Assembly (NCBI RefSeq): GCF_001043025.1
Contig: NZ_JYLD01000002.1
Span: 496,001-560,000 of the forward strand
Direction of reading: 5' to 3'
DNA length: 64,000 nt
Source: Pseudomonas helleri
GTDB lineage: Bacteria; Pseudomonadota; Gammaproteobacteria; Pseudomonadales; Pseudomonadaceae
Shown here: positions 1 to 11,683 of the stretch, piece after piece
How positions within the stretch are numbered: position 1 is the first letter of the stretch
Layout of the letters: every line of letters starts with the position of its first letter
Made by a program: the position numbers and the translations under genes
Notes under the pieces: generated by a model
Seen by the model: the letters and a program-made list of their open reading frames with translations, nothing else
Told to the model about the DNA's origin: nothing
Databases searched by the model: none

Positions 1-2732
<2,732 letters not shown>

Positions 2733-2740
2733 TTGGAACA

Positions 2741-2766
2741 GGCGCCCGGCCTTTGAGCCGGGCGCC
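2741..2766 (+). terminator. Strong hairpin between leuS and lptE
   Basis: A 10-bp perfect GC stem, GGCGCCCGGC / GCCGGGCGCC, with a CTTTGA loop lies 9 bases after the leuS stop. It has no T-run, so it may act as a partial terminator or an mRNA stabiliser rather than a full stop signal. lptE starts 56 bases later. Confidence 0.5.
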
Positions 2767-2822
2767 CATTAAAACCTTTCGGGTCGCAATGCCGACCTAC
2801 CTGGTTTCAAGGGGAGCTACAC

Positions 2823-3422
2823 ATGATCAAACGCAACTTGCTGGTGATGGGTCTCGCTGTTCTGTTGAGTGCCTGCGGCTTCCAGCTGCGCGGTACCGGC
2901 ACCAACCAACTGACCATTACCGAGCTGGGCCTCAGCGCCCGTGATGCTTACGGCCAAACCGTTCGCGACCTGCGCCTGGCGCTGGAAGGCAGCGGCGTTA
3001 AAATCACCGACGCGGCACCGTACAAGCTCGTATTGAACAATGAGCAAGAAAACCAGCGCGCTGCCAGCTACACCGGCACCGGCTCGACCGCTGAGTACGA
3101 ACTGACCAAGGTCTTGAACTACCAGATCAAAGGCGACAACAACCTGGTGTTGCTCGAGAACAAAGTTGAAGCCCGCAAGTTCTTCATGCAAGACAGTGGC
3201 AACATCGCGGGTAGCACTCAGGAAGCTTCGATGGTCCGCAAGGAACTCGACCGCGATCTGGTTCAGCAAGTCCTGCTGCGCCTTGAACAACTGACGCCAG
3301 CACGTCTGGCCGAACTGCAAACACTGGCCGACGAAAAGGCCCGTGCAGAAGCGGCAGCCCTGGAAGCCCAGCAAAAAGCTGAAGCCGAAACCCCTCAGCA
3401 GTCGCCACTCGAACTGCCATAA
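2823..3422 (+). CDS. lptE: LPS-assembly lipoprotein LptE
   Basis: Outer-membrane lipoprotein that plugs the LptD barrel and completes the LPS export translocon. The N-terminus has a lipoprotein signal with the lipobox LLSAC followed by GFQLRG, the usual start of mature LptE (RlpB family). The 199 residues match the pseudomonad form, with an Ala/Glu-rich, probably coiled tail after about residue 165 (repeats of EAQQKAEAE type). A ribosome site AGGGGAGC lies before the ATG. The position between leuS and holA is the conserved order in gammaproteobacteria. Confidence 0.95.
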   Translation: MIKRNLLVMGLAVLLSACGFQLRGTGTNQLTITELGLSARDAYGQTVRDLRLALEGSGVKITDAAPYKLVLNNEQENQRAASYTGTGSTAEYELTKVLNYQIKGDNNLVLLENKVEARKFFMQDSGNIAGSTQEASMVRKELDRDLVQQVLLRLEQLTPARLAELQTLADEKARAEAAALEAQQKAEAETPQQSPLELP

Positions 3423-3433
3423 GTAAGGGATAC

Positions 3434-3451
3434 GGGGCGCTCAAGCGCCCC
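3434..3451 (+). terminator. Hairpin after lptE
   Basis: GGGGCGC-TCAA-GCGCCCC stem-loop between lptE and holA. There is no T-run, only GTCATCTATCT, so it is a weak terminator or processing hairpin. Confidence 0.35.
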
Positions 3452-3469
3452 GTCATCTATCTAGCCCCT

Positions 3470-4507
3470 ATGAAACTCGCCCCCGCTCAACTCACCAAAC
3501 ACCTGCAAGGCAGCCTGTCGCCGGTCTACATCATCAGCGGCGATGACCCGCTGTTGTGCCAGGAAGCTGCCGACGCCATCCGCACGGCTGCCCGCCAGCA
3601 GGGCTTTGATGAGCGCCAGGTGTTTAGCGCCGACGCCAGCTTTGACTGGGGCACGCTGCTGCAAGCGGGCGCCAGCATGTCGCTGTTTGCCGAACGGCGC
3701 CTGCTGGAATTGCGCCTGCCCTCCGGCAAACCCGGCGACAAAGGCGCTGCGGCCCTGATCGAATATTGCTCGCGCCCGGCCGAAGACACCTTGCTGCTGA
3801 TCAGCCTGCCCAAGCTCGACGGCAGTGCGCAAAAGACCAAGTGGGGCAAAGCCCTGATTGAAGGCCCGCAGACCCAGTTCTTGCAGATCTGGCCGGTGGA
3901 CGCCAACCAGTTGCCGCAATGGATTCGTCAGCGCCTGTCACAAGCCGGGCTGGCCGCCAGCCAGGACGCTGTCGAACTCATCGCCGCTCGGGTTGAAGGC
4001 AACCTGCTGGCGGCAGCCCAGGAAGTCGAAAAGCTCAAGCTGATGGCCGAAGATGGCCAGATCACCGTCGAAACCGTGCAGGCAGCGGTGGCTGACAGCG
4101 CCCGCTTTGATGTGTTCGGCTTGGTCGATGCGGTGCTCAACGGCGAAGCGGCGCATGCCCTGCGCATGCTCGAAGGCCTGCGCGGCGAAGGCGTCGAGCC
4201 ACCCGTCATTTTGTGGGCGTTGGCCCGTGAGCTACGGGTACTGGCCAACATCGCACTGCAATACAGCCAGGGCATCCCGCTGGACAAAGCCTTCAGCCAG
4301 GCCCGCCCACCGGTCTGGGACAAGCGCAAACCACTCATGAGCAAAGCGTTGCAACGCTATTCGGCACAACGCTGGGCCCAGTTGTTGATGGATGCGCAAC
4401 GCATTGATGCCCAGATCAAAGGCCAGGCCGCCGGGTCAGCCTGGAGCAGCCTGAGCCGATTAACGCTGCTGATGTGTGGGCAACGTCTGAATTTGCCAGC
4501 GGAGTAA
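3470..4507 (+). CDS. holA: DNA polymerase III delta subunit
   Basis: Delta subunit of the clamp loader. It opens the beta sliding clamp so that the clamp-loader complex can place it on primed DNA. The 345-residue length is typical. The N-terminus MKLAPAQLTKHL and the segment YIISGDDPLLCQEAADAIR, where other AAA-like clamp-loader folds have a P-loop but HolA does not, are characteristic. The start at 3470 sits 19 bases after a GC hairpin. Co-directional with leuS and lptE. Confidence 0.96.
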   Translation: MKLAPAQLTKHLQGSLSPVYIISGDDPLLCQEAADAIRTAARQQGFDERQVFSADASFDWGTLLQAGASMSLFAERRLLELRLPSGKPGDKGAAALIEYCSRPAEDTLLLISLPKLDGSAQKTKWGKALIEGPQTQFLQIWPVDANQLPQWIRQRLSQAGLAASQDAVELIAARVEGNLLAAAQEVEKLKLMAEDGQITVETVQAAVADSARFDVFGLVDAVLNGEAAHALRMLEGLRGEGVEPPVILWALARELRVLANIALQYSQGIPLDKAFSQARPPVWDKRKPLMSKALQRYSAQRWAQLLMDAQRIDAQIKGQAAGSAWSSLSRLTLLMCGQRLNLPAE

Positions 4508-4604
4508 TCCTCAACGCGGGGGCGCACTGGACAACTCAAAAAAACTGGCCGATGATTTGCGCTCGTTCACATTGAGCCTTTTCTAACCCAGCGAGAGTAA
4601 AGCC

Positions 4605-4754
4605 ATGAGCAAGCGCCCCAACAAGGCCAAGTCCATTGTTGCCCAACCCCTGTTCCGCAGCCGCCAGGAACGCCCCGCCAAAGGCAAAGGCAGCTACCGC
4701 CGCGAAGCCTTCCAGTCGAGAGACCGGGAGGCTTTTTACTTTCTGGCTGCCTGA
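4605..4754 (+). CDS. arfA: Alternative ribosome-rescue factor ArfA
   Basis: A 49-codon gene recognised by the ArfA core: [20 protein letters not shown] matches the family pattern DPLFRxRxExxxKGKGSYxRK. ArfA enters stalled ribosomes on non-stop mRNAs and recruits release factor 2, backing up trans-translation. GCGAGAG upstream provides the ribosome site. An intrinsic terminator lies inside the reading frame (4705-4737), so much of the mRNA should lack a stop codon. In E. coli this makes arfA itself a tmRNA target, so full-length ArfA accumulates only when trans-translation fails. The annotated C-terminus after about residue 36 is therefore probably dispensable. It sits between holA and a lytic transglycosylase. 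Confidence 0.88.
   Translation: MSKRPNKAKSIVAQPLFRSRQERPAKGKGSYRREAFQSRDREAFYFLAA
4705..4737 (+). terminator. Intrinsic terminator inside arfA
   Basis: Stem AAGCCTTCC (4705-4713) pairs with GGGAGGCTT (4726-4734; one G-U pair). After an A/C mismatch, three more pairs (GTC/GAC) close a short GAGA loop, and a T-run covers 4733-4737. It lies upstream of the arfA stop codon at 4752-4754, so termination yields a non-stop transcript. Confidence 0.82.
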
Positions 4755-4804
4755 CAGCGGGGATGATAAGGTCTGCATCTGATTTGCATTTCGTGGACCT
4801 GCGC

Positions 4805-6118
4805 ATGTCTTTAAGTTCTTCACACCGTTGGCCGATGCGCCAACTGATTGCTTTTTCCAGCGTCATCTTGTTAGTCGCCTGCGCAGAAAAACCCACCGCA
4901 GCCGATGCCCAGCCTTTGCCTGTCCCTCCTGCCGCGCCGGTGGTCACCACCAACGCCGCCAGCACTGACATGCCCGACATTCAGCCCGCTCAAAGCTTTG
5001 AGCAATGGTTGGCCAACTTCCGCGTGCAAGCCCTGAACGCCGGGATCTCGCCGACTATTTTCGATAACGCGTTCAACGGCGTTACGCCCGACATGAGCGT
5101 GATCAAGGCCGACCGCAGCCAACCTGAATTCAGCCGCCCGGTCTGGGAATACCTTGACGGTGCCCTGTCGCCTTTGCGCGTGCGCAATGGCCAACGCCTG
5201 CTGGAGCAAAACGCCGAACTGCTGGGCCGCATCGAGCAACGCTACGGTGTTGATCGCCGGGCGCTGGTGTCGGTGTGGGGCATGGAAAGCAACTTTGGCA
5301 CCTTCCAGGGCAACAAGTCGGTGATTCGCTCACTGGCCACCCTCGCCTACGAAGGCCGTCGCCCGGAGTTCGCCCAAAGCCAACTGATTGCCGCGCTCAA
5401 GATCATTCAGGAAGGCGATGTCACGCCGGACAAGATGCTCGGCTCCTGGGCGGGCGCCATGGGCCAGACCCAGTTCATCCCGACCACCTATGAAACCCAC
5501 GCTGTGGATTTCGACGGCGATGGCCGTCGCGACATCTGGAACAGCTCAGCCGACGCCCTGGCCTCGACCGCCCACTACCTGCAAAGCTCTGGCTGGAAGC
5601 AAGGCCAGCCGTGGGGCTTTGAGGTTCAGTTGCCTGCCGGGTTCGATTACGCGCTGGCCGATGGTGCGGTGCGCAAGAGCGTCAGTGAATGGCGCAAGCT
5701 CGGCGTAACCCTGCCGGCTGGCACCCAGGCACCTGCCGGGGCCGAAGAACTCAGCGCCACATTGTTGTTGCCGGCTGGCTACCGTGGCCCGGCGTTTTTG
5801 GTGCTGGATAACTTCCGCGCCATTTTGCGTTACAACAATTCGTCATCGTATGCCTTGGCGGTGGGCTTGCTGTCGCAACGCTTCAATGGCGGCGGGGTGA
5901 TAGTGGGCGACTGGCCAAAAGACGACCTGCCCCTGAGCCGCACCGAGCGCATGGAGTTGCAGACCCTGCTGAGCCAGCGCAACTTCGATGCGGGCAACCC
6001 TGACGGCATTATTGGCGCCAATACCCGTAAAGCGATTCGCAGTGCGCAACAAGCTTTTGGCTGGCCCGCCGATGGCTACCCGACGCATAAACTGCTCGAG
6101 CGTTTGCGCAGCCAATAA
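4805..6118 (+). CDS. Lytic murein transglycosylase, SltB3-like lipoprotein
   Basis: Family-3 (MltB type) lytic transglycosylase that cleaves the MurNAc-GlcNAc bond of peptidoglycan to anhydro-muropeptides. From the ATG at 4805 it has 437 residues. It has a signal with a lipobox-like LLVAC, the catalytic domain with the glutamate in [18 protein letters not shown], and the segment [19 protein letters not shown]-terminal PG_binding_1 domain covers roughly the last 60 residues ([20 protein letters not shown]). An earlier ATG at 4763 is in frame but lacks a signal-like start; a GGA lies before 4805. By position (after holA and arfA) it matches P. aeruginosa PA3992 (SltB3). Confidence 0.88.
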   Translation: MSLSSSHRWPMRQLIAFSSVILLVACAEKPTAADAQPLPVPPAAPVVTTNAASTDMPDIQPAQSFEQWLANFRVQALNAGISPTIFDNAFNGVTPDMSVIKADRSQPEFSRPVWEYLDGALSPLRVRNGQRLLEQNAELLGRIEQRYGVDRRALVSVWGMESNFGTFQGNKSVIRSLATLAYEGRRPEFAQSQLIAALKIIQEGDVTPDKMLGSWAGAMGQTQFIPTTYETHAVDFDGDGRRDIWNSSADALASTAHYLQSSGWKQGQPWGFEVQLPAGFDYALADGAVRKSVSEWRKLGVTLPAGTQAPAGAEELSATLLLPAGYRGPAFLVLDNFRAILRYNNSSSYALAVGLLSQRFNGGGVIVGDWPKDDLPLSRTERMELQTLLSQRNFDAGNPDGIIGANTRKAIRSAQQAFGWPADGYPTHKLLERLRSQ

Positions 6119-6138
6119 CCCATTACCTGTGGAGCTGC

Positions 6139-6236
6139 CGCCCCGTCTACGACGCCGCGCTGTCGCGCAGCAAACAGGACAGCGAGTATCTTCAACATCC
6201 CCCAATCGGTTCCCTCTCCTTCGGGAGAGGGCTCTT
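6139..6236. repeat. Dispersed repeat, copy 1 (other copy 44448-44560)
   Basis: The stretch from CGCCCCGTCTACGACGCC to CTCCTTCGGGAGAGGG is repeated near 44.45-44.55 kb with only a few substitutions. Both copies sit directly next to a REP-like unit. Confidence 0.7.
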
Positions 6237-6243
6237 AGATCAA

Positions 6244-6428
6244 GATCAAAAGATCGCGAGGCAAGCTCGCTCCTACAGGGCCTTTAGAATCAATAAGTTA
6301 TTTTGTGTTTGATAGGAGCTGCCGGAGGCTGCGATCTGTTGATCTTTAACGTCAAAAGATCGAAGCATGCGGGGTTAACAACAAAAAACCTGTAGGAGCG
6401 AGCTTGCCTCGCGATCTTTTGATCTTTT
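6244..6428. repeat. REP-like pair, inverted copies
   Basis: Two inverted copies of the family beginning TGTAGGAGCGAGCTTGCCTC with the tail GCGATCTTTTGATC: reverse copy 6244-6277, forward copy 6391-6428. Such doublets are common in pseudomonad intergenic DNA and are often mobilised by RAYT transposases; no RAYT gene is in this window. Confidence 0.7.
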
Positions 6429-6449
6429 AAAAAGTCGCGAGGGACAAAG

Positions 6450-7403
6450 TCAGGTTTGAGCCGTTACCACGGCCTGTTCGAGCACCAGTTGCTGCTTGTC
6501 GGCATCCAGACGCACGTGCGCGCCCATCGGCAAGGTGATGTTCGGGTCGCAATGGCCGCTGCGCCAGCCGGCCAGCACGGGGATATTCAGCGGCCCCAGT
6601 TCTTGCTTGAGCAACAGCTCCAACCGCGAAACATCGACCCCGGCAAAATCCCCCACCAACACTCCGCGCACCCGCCCAAGCTTGCTCGCGTGGCGCAGAT
6701 GGGTGAGCAGACGGTCGACCCGATATAACGGTTCGTTGACGTCTTCGATAAACAAGATGACGCCCTGATCGTCCAGCTCAAACGCCGTGCCGATGGTGGC
6801 GCAGATCATCGACAAGTTGCCGCCCAGCAAGCGACCACTGGCACTGCCCGGCGCAAGGGTGGTTAACGGGTACGCCGCAGGGTGCTCCAGCAACGCCGGT
6901 TGTTGCCCGCTGAGCATGCGCAGCAAAGAAGATTCTGTTGGCGGCTGTTTGTTGCCGAGCAGGTCCGCATTCAGCATGGCCCCGTGAAAGGTCACAAAGC
7001 CCGCGTAACGAGTGATCGCCAAATGCAGCGCGGTGATGTCGCTGTAGCCCACAAACGGCTTGGGATGGCGTCTGAGCAGCTCAAAATCGATGTGTTCGAG
7101 AAAGCGCGTGCAGCCATAGCCACCGCGCATGCACAGGATGGCATCCACAGTGTCGTCGGCAAAAGCATCATGCAGGTCACGCAAGCGCACAGCATCGGAA
7201 CCGGCCAGGTAGCCGTCTTTCTCCCAGACGCCCGGAAACACCTTGAGCTGATAGCCACGGGTTTCCATCCATCGGGTTGCACTGTACAGATCGAATTCGG
7301 AGGGGCCAGCCGGGGCGATCACACCGATCACCCCGCCAGCAGGCAGCGCGGGCACTGCGCTGTGAGTAGTAAACGACACAGGCGCAGCGAACCGGCTATT
7401 CAT
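6450..7403 (-). CDS. ldcA: S66 family LD-carboxypeptidase
   Basis: Cytoplasmic muramoyltetrapeptide carboxypeptidase of MEROPS family S66, which removes the terminal D-Ala from recycled murein tetrapeptide. The 317 residues show the family start GGVIGVIAPAGP, the nucleophile-elbow region RGGYGCTRFLEHID (residues 93-106), the GYSDITALHLAI segment, LFIEDVNEPLYRVDR with the acidic triad residue, and a late GHCDPNITLPMGA with the His. The residue after GGYG is Cys98 where many family members have Ser. It starts 4 bases after the lipA stop, so it is probably co-transcribed with lipB-lipA. The specific symbol is given by family, not proven orthology. Confidence 0.85.
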   Translation of the reverse strand: MNSRFAAPVSFTTHSAVPALPAGGVIGVIAPAGPSEFDLYSATRWMETRGYQLKVFPGVWEKDGYLAGSDAVRLRDLHDAFADDTVDAILCMRGGYGCTRFLEHIDFELLRRHPKPFVGYSDITALHLAITRYAGFVTFHGAMLNADLLGNKQPPTESSLLRMLSGQQPALLEHPAAYPLTTLAPGSASGRLLGGNLSMICATIGTAFELDDQGVILFIEDVNEPLYRVDRLLTHLRHASKLGRVRGVLVGDFAGVDVSRLELLLKQELGPLNIPVLAGWRSGHCDPNITLPMGAHVRLDADKQQLVLEQAVVTAQT

Positions 7404-7407
7404 GGTT

Positions 7408-8448
7408 TCAGGAGCCTACCAACATGTCTTTAACCAGTTTGGCTTGCTCGTCTGCGTGGTACGAAGAACGCACCAGCGGACCCGAGGCGACGTTTTTGAA
7501 GCCCATTTTGTAACCTTCTTCGGCGAACCAGGCGAAGGTGTCCGGGTGCACAAAACGCTGCACTGGCAAGTGGCTGCGCGACGGTTGCAGGTACTGGCCC
7601 AGAGTCAGCATGTCGATGTCGTGTTCGCGCATGCGCTGCATCACTTCAATGACTTCGTCATCGGTTTCACCCAGGCCCAGCATCAAGCCGGACTTGGTGG
7701 GAATGTGCGGCATCATTTGCTTAAAGCGTTGCAGCAGGGTCAGCGACCACTGGTAGTCAGAACCCGGGCGCGCAGCCTTGTACAGGCGAGGCACGGTTTC
7801 GAGGTTGTGGTTGAACACATCCGGCGGCTCGGCTGCGGTGATTTCCAGCGCGATGTCCATGCGGCCACGGTAGTCCGGAACCAGGGTTTCGAGCACGACG
7901 TTCGGCGACAGGCGACGGATTTCACGGATGCAGTCAGCAAAGTGCTGAGCACCGCCGTCACGCAGGTCATCACGGTCTACCGAAGTGATCACCACGTACT
8001 TCAGGCGCAAGTCGGCAATGGCAACGGCCAGGTTATCCGGCTCGTTGGTGTCCAGTGGTTTTGGACGGCCATGGCCTACGTCGCAGAACGGGCAACGACG
8101 GGTGCAGATGTCACCCATGATCATGAACGTTGCAGTACCGCCCGAGAAACACTCGCCCAGGTTCGGGCAGGAGGCTTCTTCGCACACACTGTGCAGCTTG
8201 TGTTTACGCAGCAACGCCTTGATGCGGTCGACTTCAGGCGACACCGGAATGCGCACGCGAATCCAGTCTGGCTTCTTCGGCAGCTCGGTGGTCGGAATGA
8301 TTTTTACCGGGATGCGCGCAACCTTTTCGGCACCGCGCAATTTAACGCCAGTCTCAACCTTGGAACGGGCCTCTTGCGCACGGGCCACACGTTCGGAGAT
8401 ATCCAGCGTCGGGATCAGGGTTTGAACAGCGTCTTGCGCAGTAGTCAT
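7408..8448 (-). CDS. lipA: Lipoyl synthase
   Basis: Radical SAM enzyme that inserts two sulfur atoms into octanoyl groups on lipoate-dependent proteins. Both Fe-S cluster motifs are seen: the auxiliary cluster [12 protein letters not shown] and the radical [11 protein letters not shown]. The C-terminal RSSYHAD is the conserved RSSY signature that ligates the auxiliary cluster. The 346-residue length is normal for pseudomonads. The start follows the lipB stop by one base, so the pair is translationally coupled. Confidence 0.97.
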   Translation of the reverse strand: MTTAQDAVQTLIPTLDISERVARAQEARSKVETGVKLRGAEKVARIPVKIIPTTELPKKPDWIRVRIPVSPEVDRIKALLRKHKLHSVCEEASCPNLGECFSGGTATFMIMGDICTRRCPFCDVGHGRPKPLDTNEPDNLAVAIADLRLKYVVITSVDRDDLRDGGAQHFADCIREIRRLSPNVVLETLVPDYRGRMDIALEITAAEPPDVFNHNLETVPRLYKAARPGSDYQWSLTLLQRFKQMMPHIPTKSGLMLGLGETDDEVIEVMQRMREHDIDMLTLGQYLQPSRSHLPVQRFVHPDTFAWFAEEGYKMGFKNVASGPLVRSSYHADEQAKLVKDMLVGS

Positions 8449-8449
8449 A

Positions 8450-9103
8450 TCAGTCGATTCCGCCCGTTAGGGTCGTCTGCTCAGCATAGTCGAGGTGTTT
8501 GACGAGCTGCGTACGCAGCTGGACACCTACCTCGGCAAAATCAATCGGCCCTGCATGGTCACGCAACTGGGTCATTGCCAGTCCCGCATAACCACAGGGG
8601 TTAATCCGTCGAAACGGTTCCAGGTCCATGTCCACATTCAGGGCCAGACCGTGGAAAGAGCAACCGTTGCGAATGCGCAGGCCCAGGGATGCGATTTTCG
8701 CACCGTCGACATACACGCCGGGCGCATCGGGCTTGGCCGCCGCAGTCACGCCATAGGTGGCCAGCAACTCGATCAGGCAAAGCTCCATGCGGCTGACCAG
8801 CTCACGCACGCCAAAACCGAGACGGCGCACATCCAGCAACAGGTAAGCGACCAACTGGCCGGGCCCGTGATAGGTCACTTGCCCGCCGCGGTCCGATTTA
8901 ACCACCGGGATATCCCCCGGCAACAACAGATGTTCGGCCTTGCCCGCCTGACCTTGGGTGAACACCGGCGGATGCTGCACCAGCCAGACCTCGTCTTGCG
9001 TGTCCGGCGTGTGCTTGCGTTGGTCGGTGAAACGTTGCATCGCCAGCCAGGTGCGCTCGTAATCGAGCACACCCAAATCGCGAATACCCAAGATCTGCGG
9101 CAT
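8450..9103 (-). CDS. lipB: Octanoyl-[ACP]:protein N-octanoyltransferase
   Basis: Transfers octanoate from acyl carrier protein to lipoyl domains, the first step before LipA. The family motifs [20 protein letters not shown], the lysine region [29 protein letters not shown] and the nucleophile Cys in INPCGYAG are present. The ATG at 9103 overlaps the stop of the preceding gene (TGATG); a GTG one codon earlier is possible. 217 residues. Confidence 0.96.
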   Translation of the reverse strand: MPQILGIRDLGVLDYERTWLAMQRFTDQRKHTPDTQDEVWLVQHPPVFTQGQAGKAEHLLLPGDIPVVKSDRGGQVTYHGPGQLVAYLLLDVRRLGFGVRELVSRMELCLIELLATYGVTAAAKPDAPGVYVDGAKIASLGLRIRNGCSFHGLALNVDMDLEPFRRINPCGYAGLAMTQLRDHAGPIDFAEVGVQLRTQLVKHLDYAEQTTLTGGID

Positions 9104-9378
9104 CACAGCACCATGTGCACGAAGCCGGTGGCTCGCAGCTCGCTGTTGATGTTGTACAGCTGGTCTTGATCGGTCGCAACGATGTGCAACTGAATCGTGG
9201 TGTATTTGCCGTTGGTGCTTTGACGCTCGTCGATGCGCTCGTCATTGATCTTTGCGTGTTTCAGAACGATGGCAATGATCTTGTCTTTGTTGCCCACACC
9301 CGTGTCACTGATCACCTTAACCGGATAGTCAGTTTGAGGAAATTCGATCTTTGGCGCCTTTACTTCGGTATCGGTCAT
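9103..9378 (-). CDS. ybeD: DUF493 (YbeD) family protein
   Basis: A small 91-residue protein with a ferredoxin-like regulatory fold (DUF493/YbeD), always found beside lipB in gammaproteobacteria; its role is unknown. [23 protein letters not shown] matches the family start, so the ATG at 9378 is chosen over an in-frame codon at 9420; GAGG lies upstream. It is co-transcribed with dacC upstream and lipB downstream. Confidence 0.9.
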   Translation of the reverse strand: MTDTEVKAPKIEFPQTDYPVKVISDTGVGNKDKIIAIVLKHAKINDERIDERQSTNGKYTTIQLHIVATDQDQLYNINSELRATGFVHMVL

Positions 9379-9406
9379 GGCGTATTGGCCTCGGGAACTA
9401 CAGAGC

Positions 9407-9433
9407 GGCCCCCTGCACACTCAGCAAGGGGCC
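9407..9433 (-). terminator. Hairpin between dacC and ybeD
   Basis: GGCCCC / GGGGCC inverted repeat with a 15-base loop in the 72-base gap between dacC and ybeD. It is a weak stem with no clear T-run and may only attenuate read-through. Confidence 0.3.
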
Positions 9434-9450
9434 ACGCAGGGTGGGTTAAA

Positions 9451-10608
9451 TCAGTTGAACAGCCCAAAGAAGAATAGACGGATGCTATCCCACACACGGC
9501 GGAAAATGCCACCTTCCTCAACCGGCTCAAGCGCGATCAAGTCAGCGCTGTGGATAACTTTGTCGTCCAGTTTGACTTCAACCTTGCCGATTACATCACC
9601 TTTAGCGATAGGGGCCATCAGCTGCGGGTTCATGGTCATGCTCGCCGCCAGCTTTTTCAATTGGCCTTTCGGCAGGGTCAGGCTCAGGTCATCGGCCAGG
9701 CCAGCTTTAACCTGGTGAGTGGTACCTTTCCAGACGGGCGCTTGAGCCAGCTCCGTGCCCTTCTGGTAGAAGGTCTGGGTTTCGAAGAAACGGAAGCCGT
9801 AGGTCAGCAGTTTCTGGGTTTCAGCAGCACGTGCTGCTTCGCTGTTGGTGCCGAATACCACGGCGATCAGGCGCATGCCGTCACGTACAGCCGAAGACAC
9901 CATGCAGTAGCCCGCTTCGTCGGTGTGACCGGTTTTCAGACCATCAACGGTCTTGTCACGCCACAGCAACAAGTTACGGTTAGGCTGCTTGATACCGTTC
10001 CAGAAGAACTCTTTCTGCGAGTAGATCGCGTAGTGAGTCGGGTCTTCGTGAATGATGGCGCGAGCCAGCAACGACATGTCGTGAGCCGACGAGTAGTGCT
10101 CCGGGTTCGGCAGGCCGGTCGGGTTCATGAAGTGGCTGTTGGACATGCCCAGGTCGCCAGCGGTTTTGTTCATCATGTCAGCGAAGGCGTCTTCGCTGCC
10201 GGCGATGTGCTCGGACAGCGCAACGCTGGCGTCGTTACCCGACTGAATGATGATGCCGTGCAACAGGTCGCTGACCGATACCTGGCTGCCGACCTTGATG
10301 AACATACGCGAACCGCCGGTGCGCCAGGCGTTTTCGCTGACGGTTACCGGGTCGTTCTCGCCGATCTGGCCACGACGGATTTCCAGGGTCGCGATGTAAG
10401 CGGTCATCAGCTTGGTCAAGCTGGCCGGAGGCAGACGCTGATCACCGTTGTTCTCCACCAACACGTTACCGCTGTTGGCATCCATCAGAACGTAGGATTT
10501 GGCGGCCAGCTGTGGCGGCGACGGCATCATCTCGGCTGCCCAGGCGGCAGGAGTGACGATCAGCGGTACAAGCAGGCACAGGCGTTTGGCAAAGGTGGTG
10601 ATGTTCAT
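9451..10608 (-). CDS. dacC: D-alanyl-D-alanine carboxypeptidase (PBP5/6 type)
   Basis: Periplasmic low-molecular-weight penicillin-binding protein that trims the terminal D-Ala of pentapeptide side chains. It has a signal peptide ending near AAWAA, SxxK as SLTK (Ser63, Lys66), SxN as SGND, and KTG in LKTGHTDEAG. A C-terminal amphipathic helix (RRVWDSIRLFFFGLFN) would anchor it to the inner membrane. 385 residues, typical. It lies in the rlpA-mltB-rodA-mrdA cell-elongation group. Confidence 0.95.
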   Translation of the reverse strand: MNITTFAKRLCLLVPLIVTPAAWAAEMMPSPPQLAAKSYVLMDANSGNVLVENNGDQRLPPASLTKLMTAYIATLEIRRGQIGENDPVTVSENAWRTGGSRMFIKVGSQVSVSDLLHGIIIQSGNDASVALSEHIAGSEDAFADMMNKTAGDLGMSNSHFMNPTGLPNPEHYSSAHDMSLLARAIIHEDPTHYAIYSQKEFFWNGIKQPNRNLLLWRDKTVDGLKTGHTDEAGYCMVSSAVRDGMRLIAVVFGTNSEAARAAETQKLLTYGFRFFETQTFYQKGTELAQAPVWKGTTHQVKAGLADDLSLTLPKGQLKKLAASMTMNPQLMAPIAKGDVIGKVEVKLDDKVIHSADLIALEPVEEGGIFRRVWDSIRLFFFGLFN

Positions 10609-10693
10609 CCGTCTCTCGAGTTTGCTAATGGAACCTTACCCTCGCGGGCAAAACTTTTTGACAGCCGTTTGACGGGCTGCCACGTGTTCAGTG

Positions 10694-11683
10694 TTACTGA
10701 TCGGTCACAACGCTCGGCTGGCCCAAATTGGCCAGACGCACGCTGTTTTGCGTTTGTTGCACTTCACCGGCCGAGGCAATCGGCCCCATGCGTACACGAT
10801 GAAGGGTTTGCTGATTGCGCACAATCGAGCTGATAAACACAGGGGCGCTGACCATGCCACTGAGTTTGGAACGAAGCAACTCGGCCGCATCAGGATTGGC
10901 GAATGCGCCTACTTGCAAATAGGTGCCCTGGCCCTTGTGCACCGCTACAGGCGGTATGACATCAGACGCGTGCTGTTGCGGTGGCGGCGTCCATTGTTCG
11001 ACCTTGCCTGTTGAAACCGTCGGCGCGGCAGCAGCTTGCGCCACTTGCGGTTCGTTGAGCATCAAAGGTGCCGGACGGCCTCGCGCAGCCCACCAGGCTT
11101 GCGGGTCAATGCCTTCTACCTTGACGCGGGCCGTACCGGTTTCGGCATAGCCGAGCTTTTTGGCGGCTGCGTAAGACAAGTCAATGATGCGGTCCGAATA
11201 GAACGGCCCACGGTCGTTAACCCGCAATACAACAGCCTTGCCGTTGTCCAGGTTGGTCACTTTAACGTAACTGGGCAGTGGCAGTGTTTTGTGCGCCGCG
11301 CTCATGCCGTACAGGTCATACACTTCGCCGTTGGCGGTGTTCTGCCCGTGGAACTTGGTGCCGTACCAGGACGCCGTGCCTGTGGCCACGTAGTTCTTGG
11401 ACTCCTGGATCGGGAAATACGACTTGCCCAGCACGGTATACGGGTTGGCCTTGTACGGCCCGGTGTGCAAGGTTGGCGTTGCATCCGGAATACGCGAAAC
11501 GTCGACATCCCACCACGGCGCGCCGTCTTTGTGCGCGCGGTTGATGTCCAGGCCAGGCTTGGCGCTGATGGTCCCCGCGGTTTGCGGCGTGCTGGTGCGG
11601 CTGCTCGAGCAGCTCACCATCAGCAGTGCGATAGCCGTGCAGGCCGCGATTTTCAGAGGTGTGCGAATGGCTAAAAACGGCAT
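10694..11683 (-). CDS. rlpA: Septal ring lytic transglycosylase RlpA
   Basis: Outer-membrane lipoprotein that cleaves glycan strands lacking stem peptides; needed for daughter-cell separation in P. aeruginosa. It has a lipobox VSC in LLMVSCSSS, a double-psi beta-barrel domain with GTASWYGTKFHGQNTANGE and the RVNDRGPF segment, and a C-terminal SPOR domain (GTYLQVGAFANPDAAELL) for denuded peptidoglycan. 329 residues. Its start overlaps the stop of mltB by one base (TAATG). Confidence 0.95.
   Translation of the reverse strand: MPFLAIRTPLKIAACTAIALLMVSCSSSRTSTPQTAGTISAKPGLDINRAHKDGAPWWDVDVSRIPDATPTLHTGPYKANPYTVLGKSYFPIQESKNYVATGTASWYGTKFHGQNTANGEVYDLYGMSAAHKTLPLPSYVKVTNLDNGKAVVLRVNDRGPFYSDRIIDLSYAAAKKLGYAETGTARVKVEGIDPQAWWAARGRPAPLMLNEPQVAQAAAAPTVSTGKVEQWTPPPQQHASDVIPPVAVHKGQGTYLQVGAFANPDAAELLRSKLSGMVSAPVFISSIVRNQQTLHRVRMGPIASAGEVQQTQNSVRLANLGQPSVVTDQ

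Larger units (their letters stand above)
6119..6449. other. Intergenic region built of repeats
   Basis: 331 bases between two genes transcribed toward each other. It holds a 98-base element that recurs near 44.5 kb, a UUCG-capped hairpin CCCTCTCC/GGAGAGGG (6212-6231), two inverted copies of the TGTAGGAGCGAGCTTGCCTC repeat (6244-6277 and 6391-6428), and between them a related GGAGCTGCCGGAGGCTGCGA unit. No gene is seen. Confidence 0.6.

Noticed and set aside
6244-6428. CRISPR-like array from repeated 20-30-bp units
   Set aside because: Units are inverted pairs scattered through the window with no regular spacers and no cas genes.
9550-10833. Plus-strand reading frame of 427 codons
   Set aside because: Antisense shadow of dacC; the sequence has no family features.
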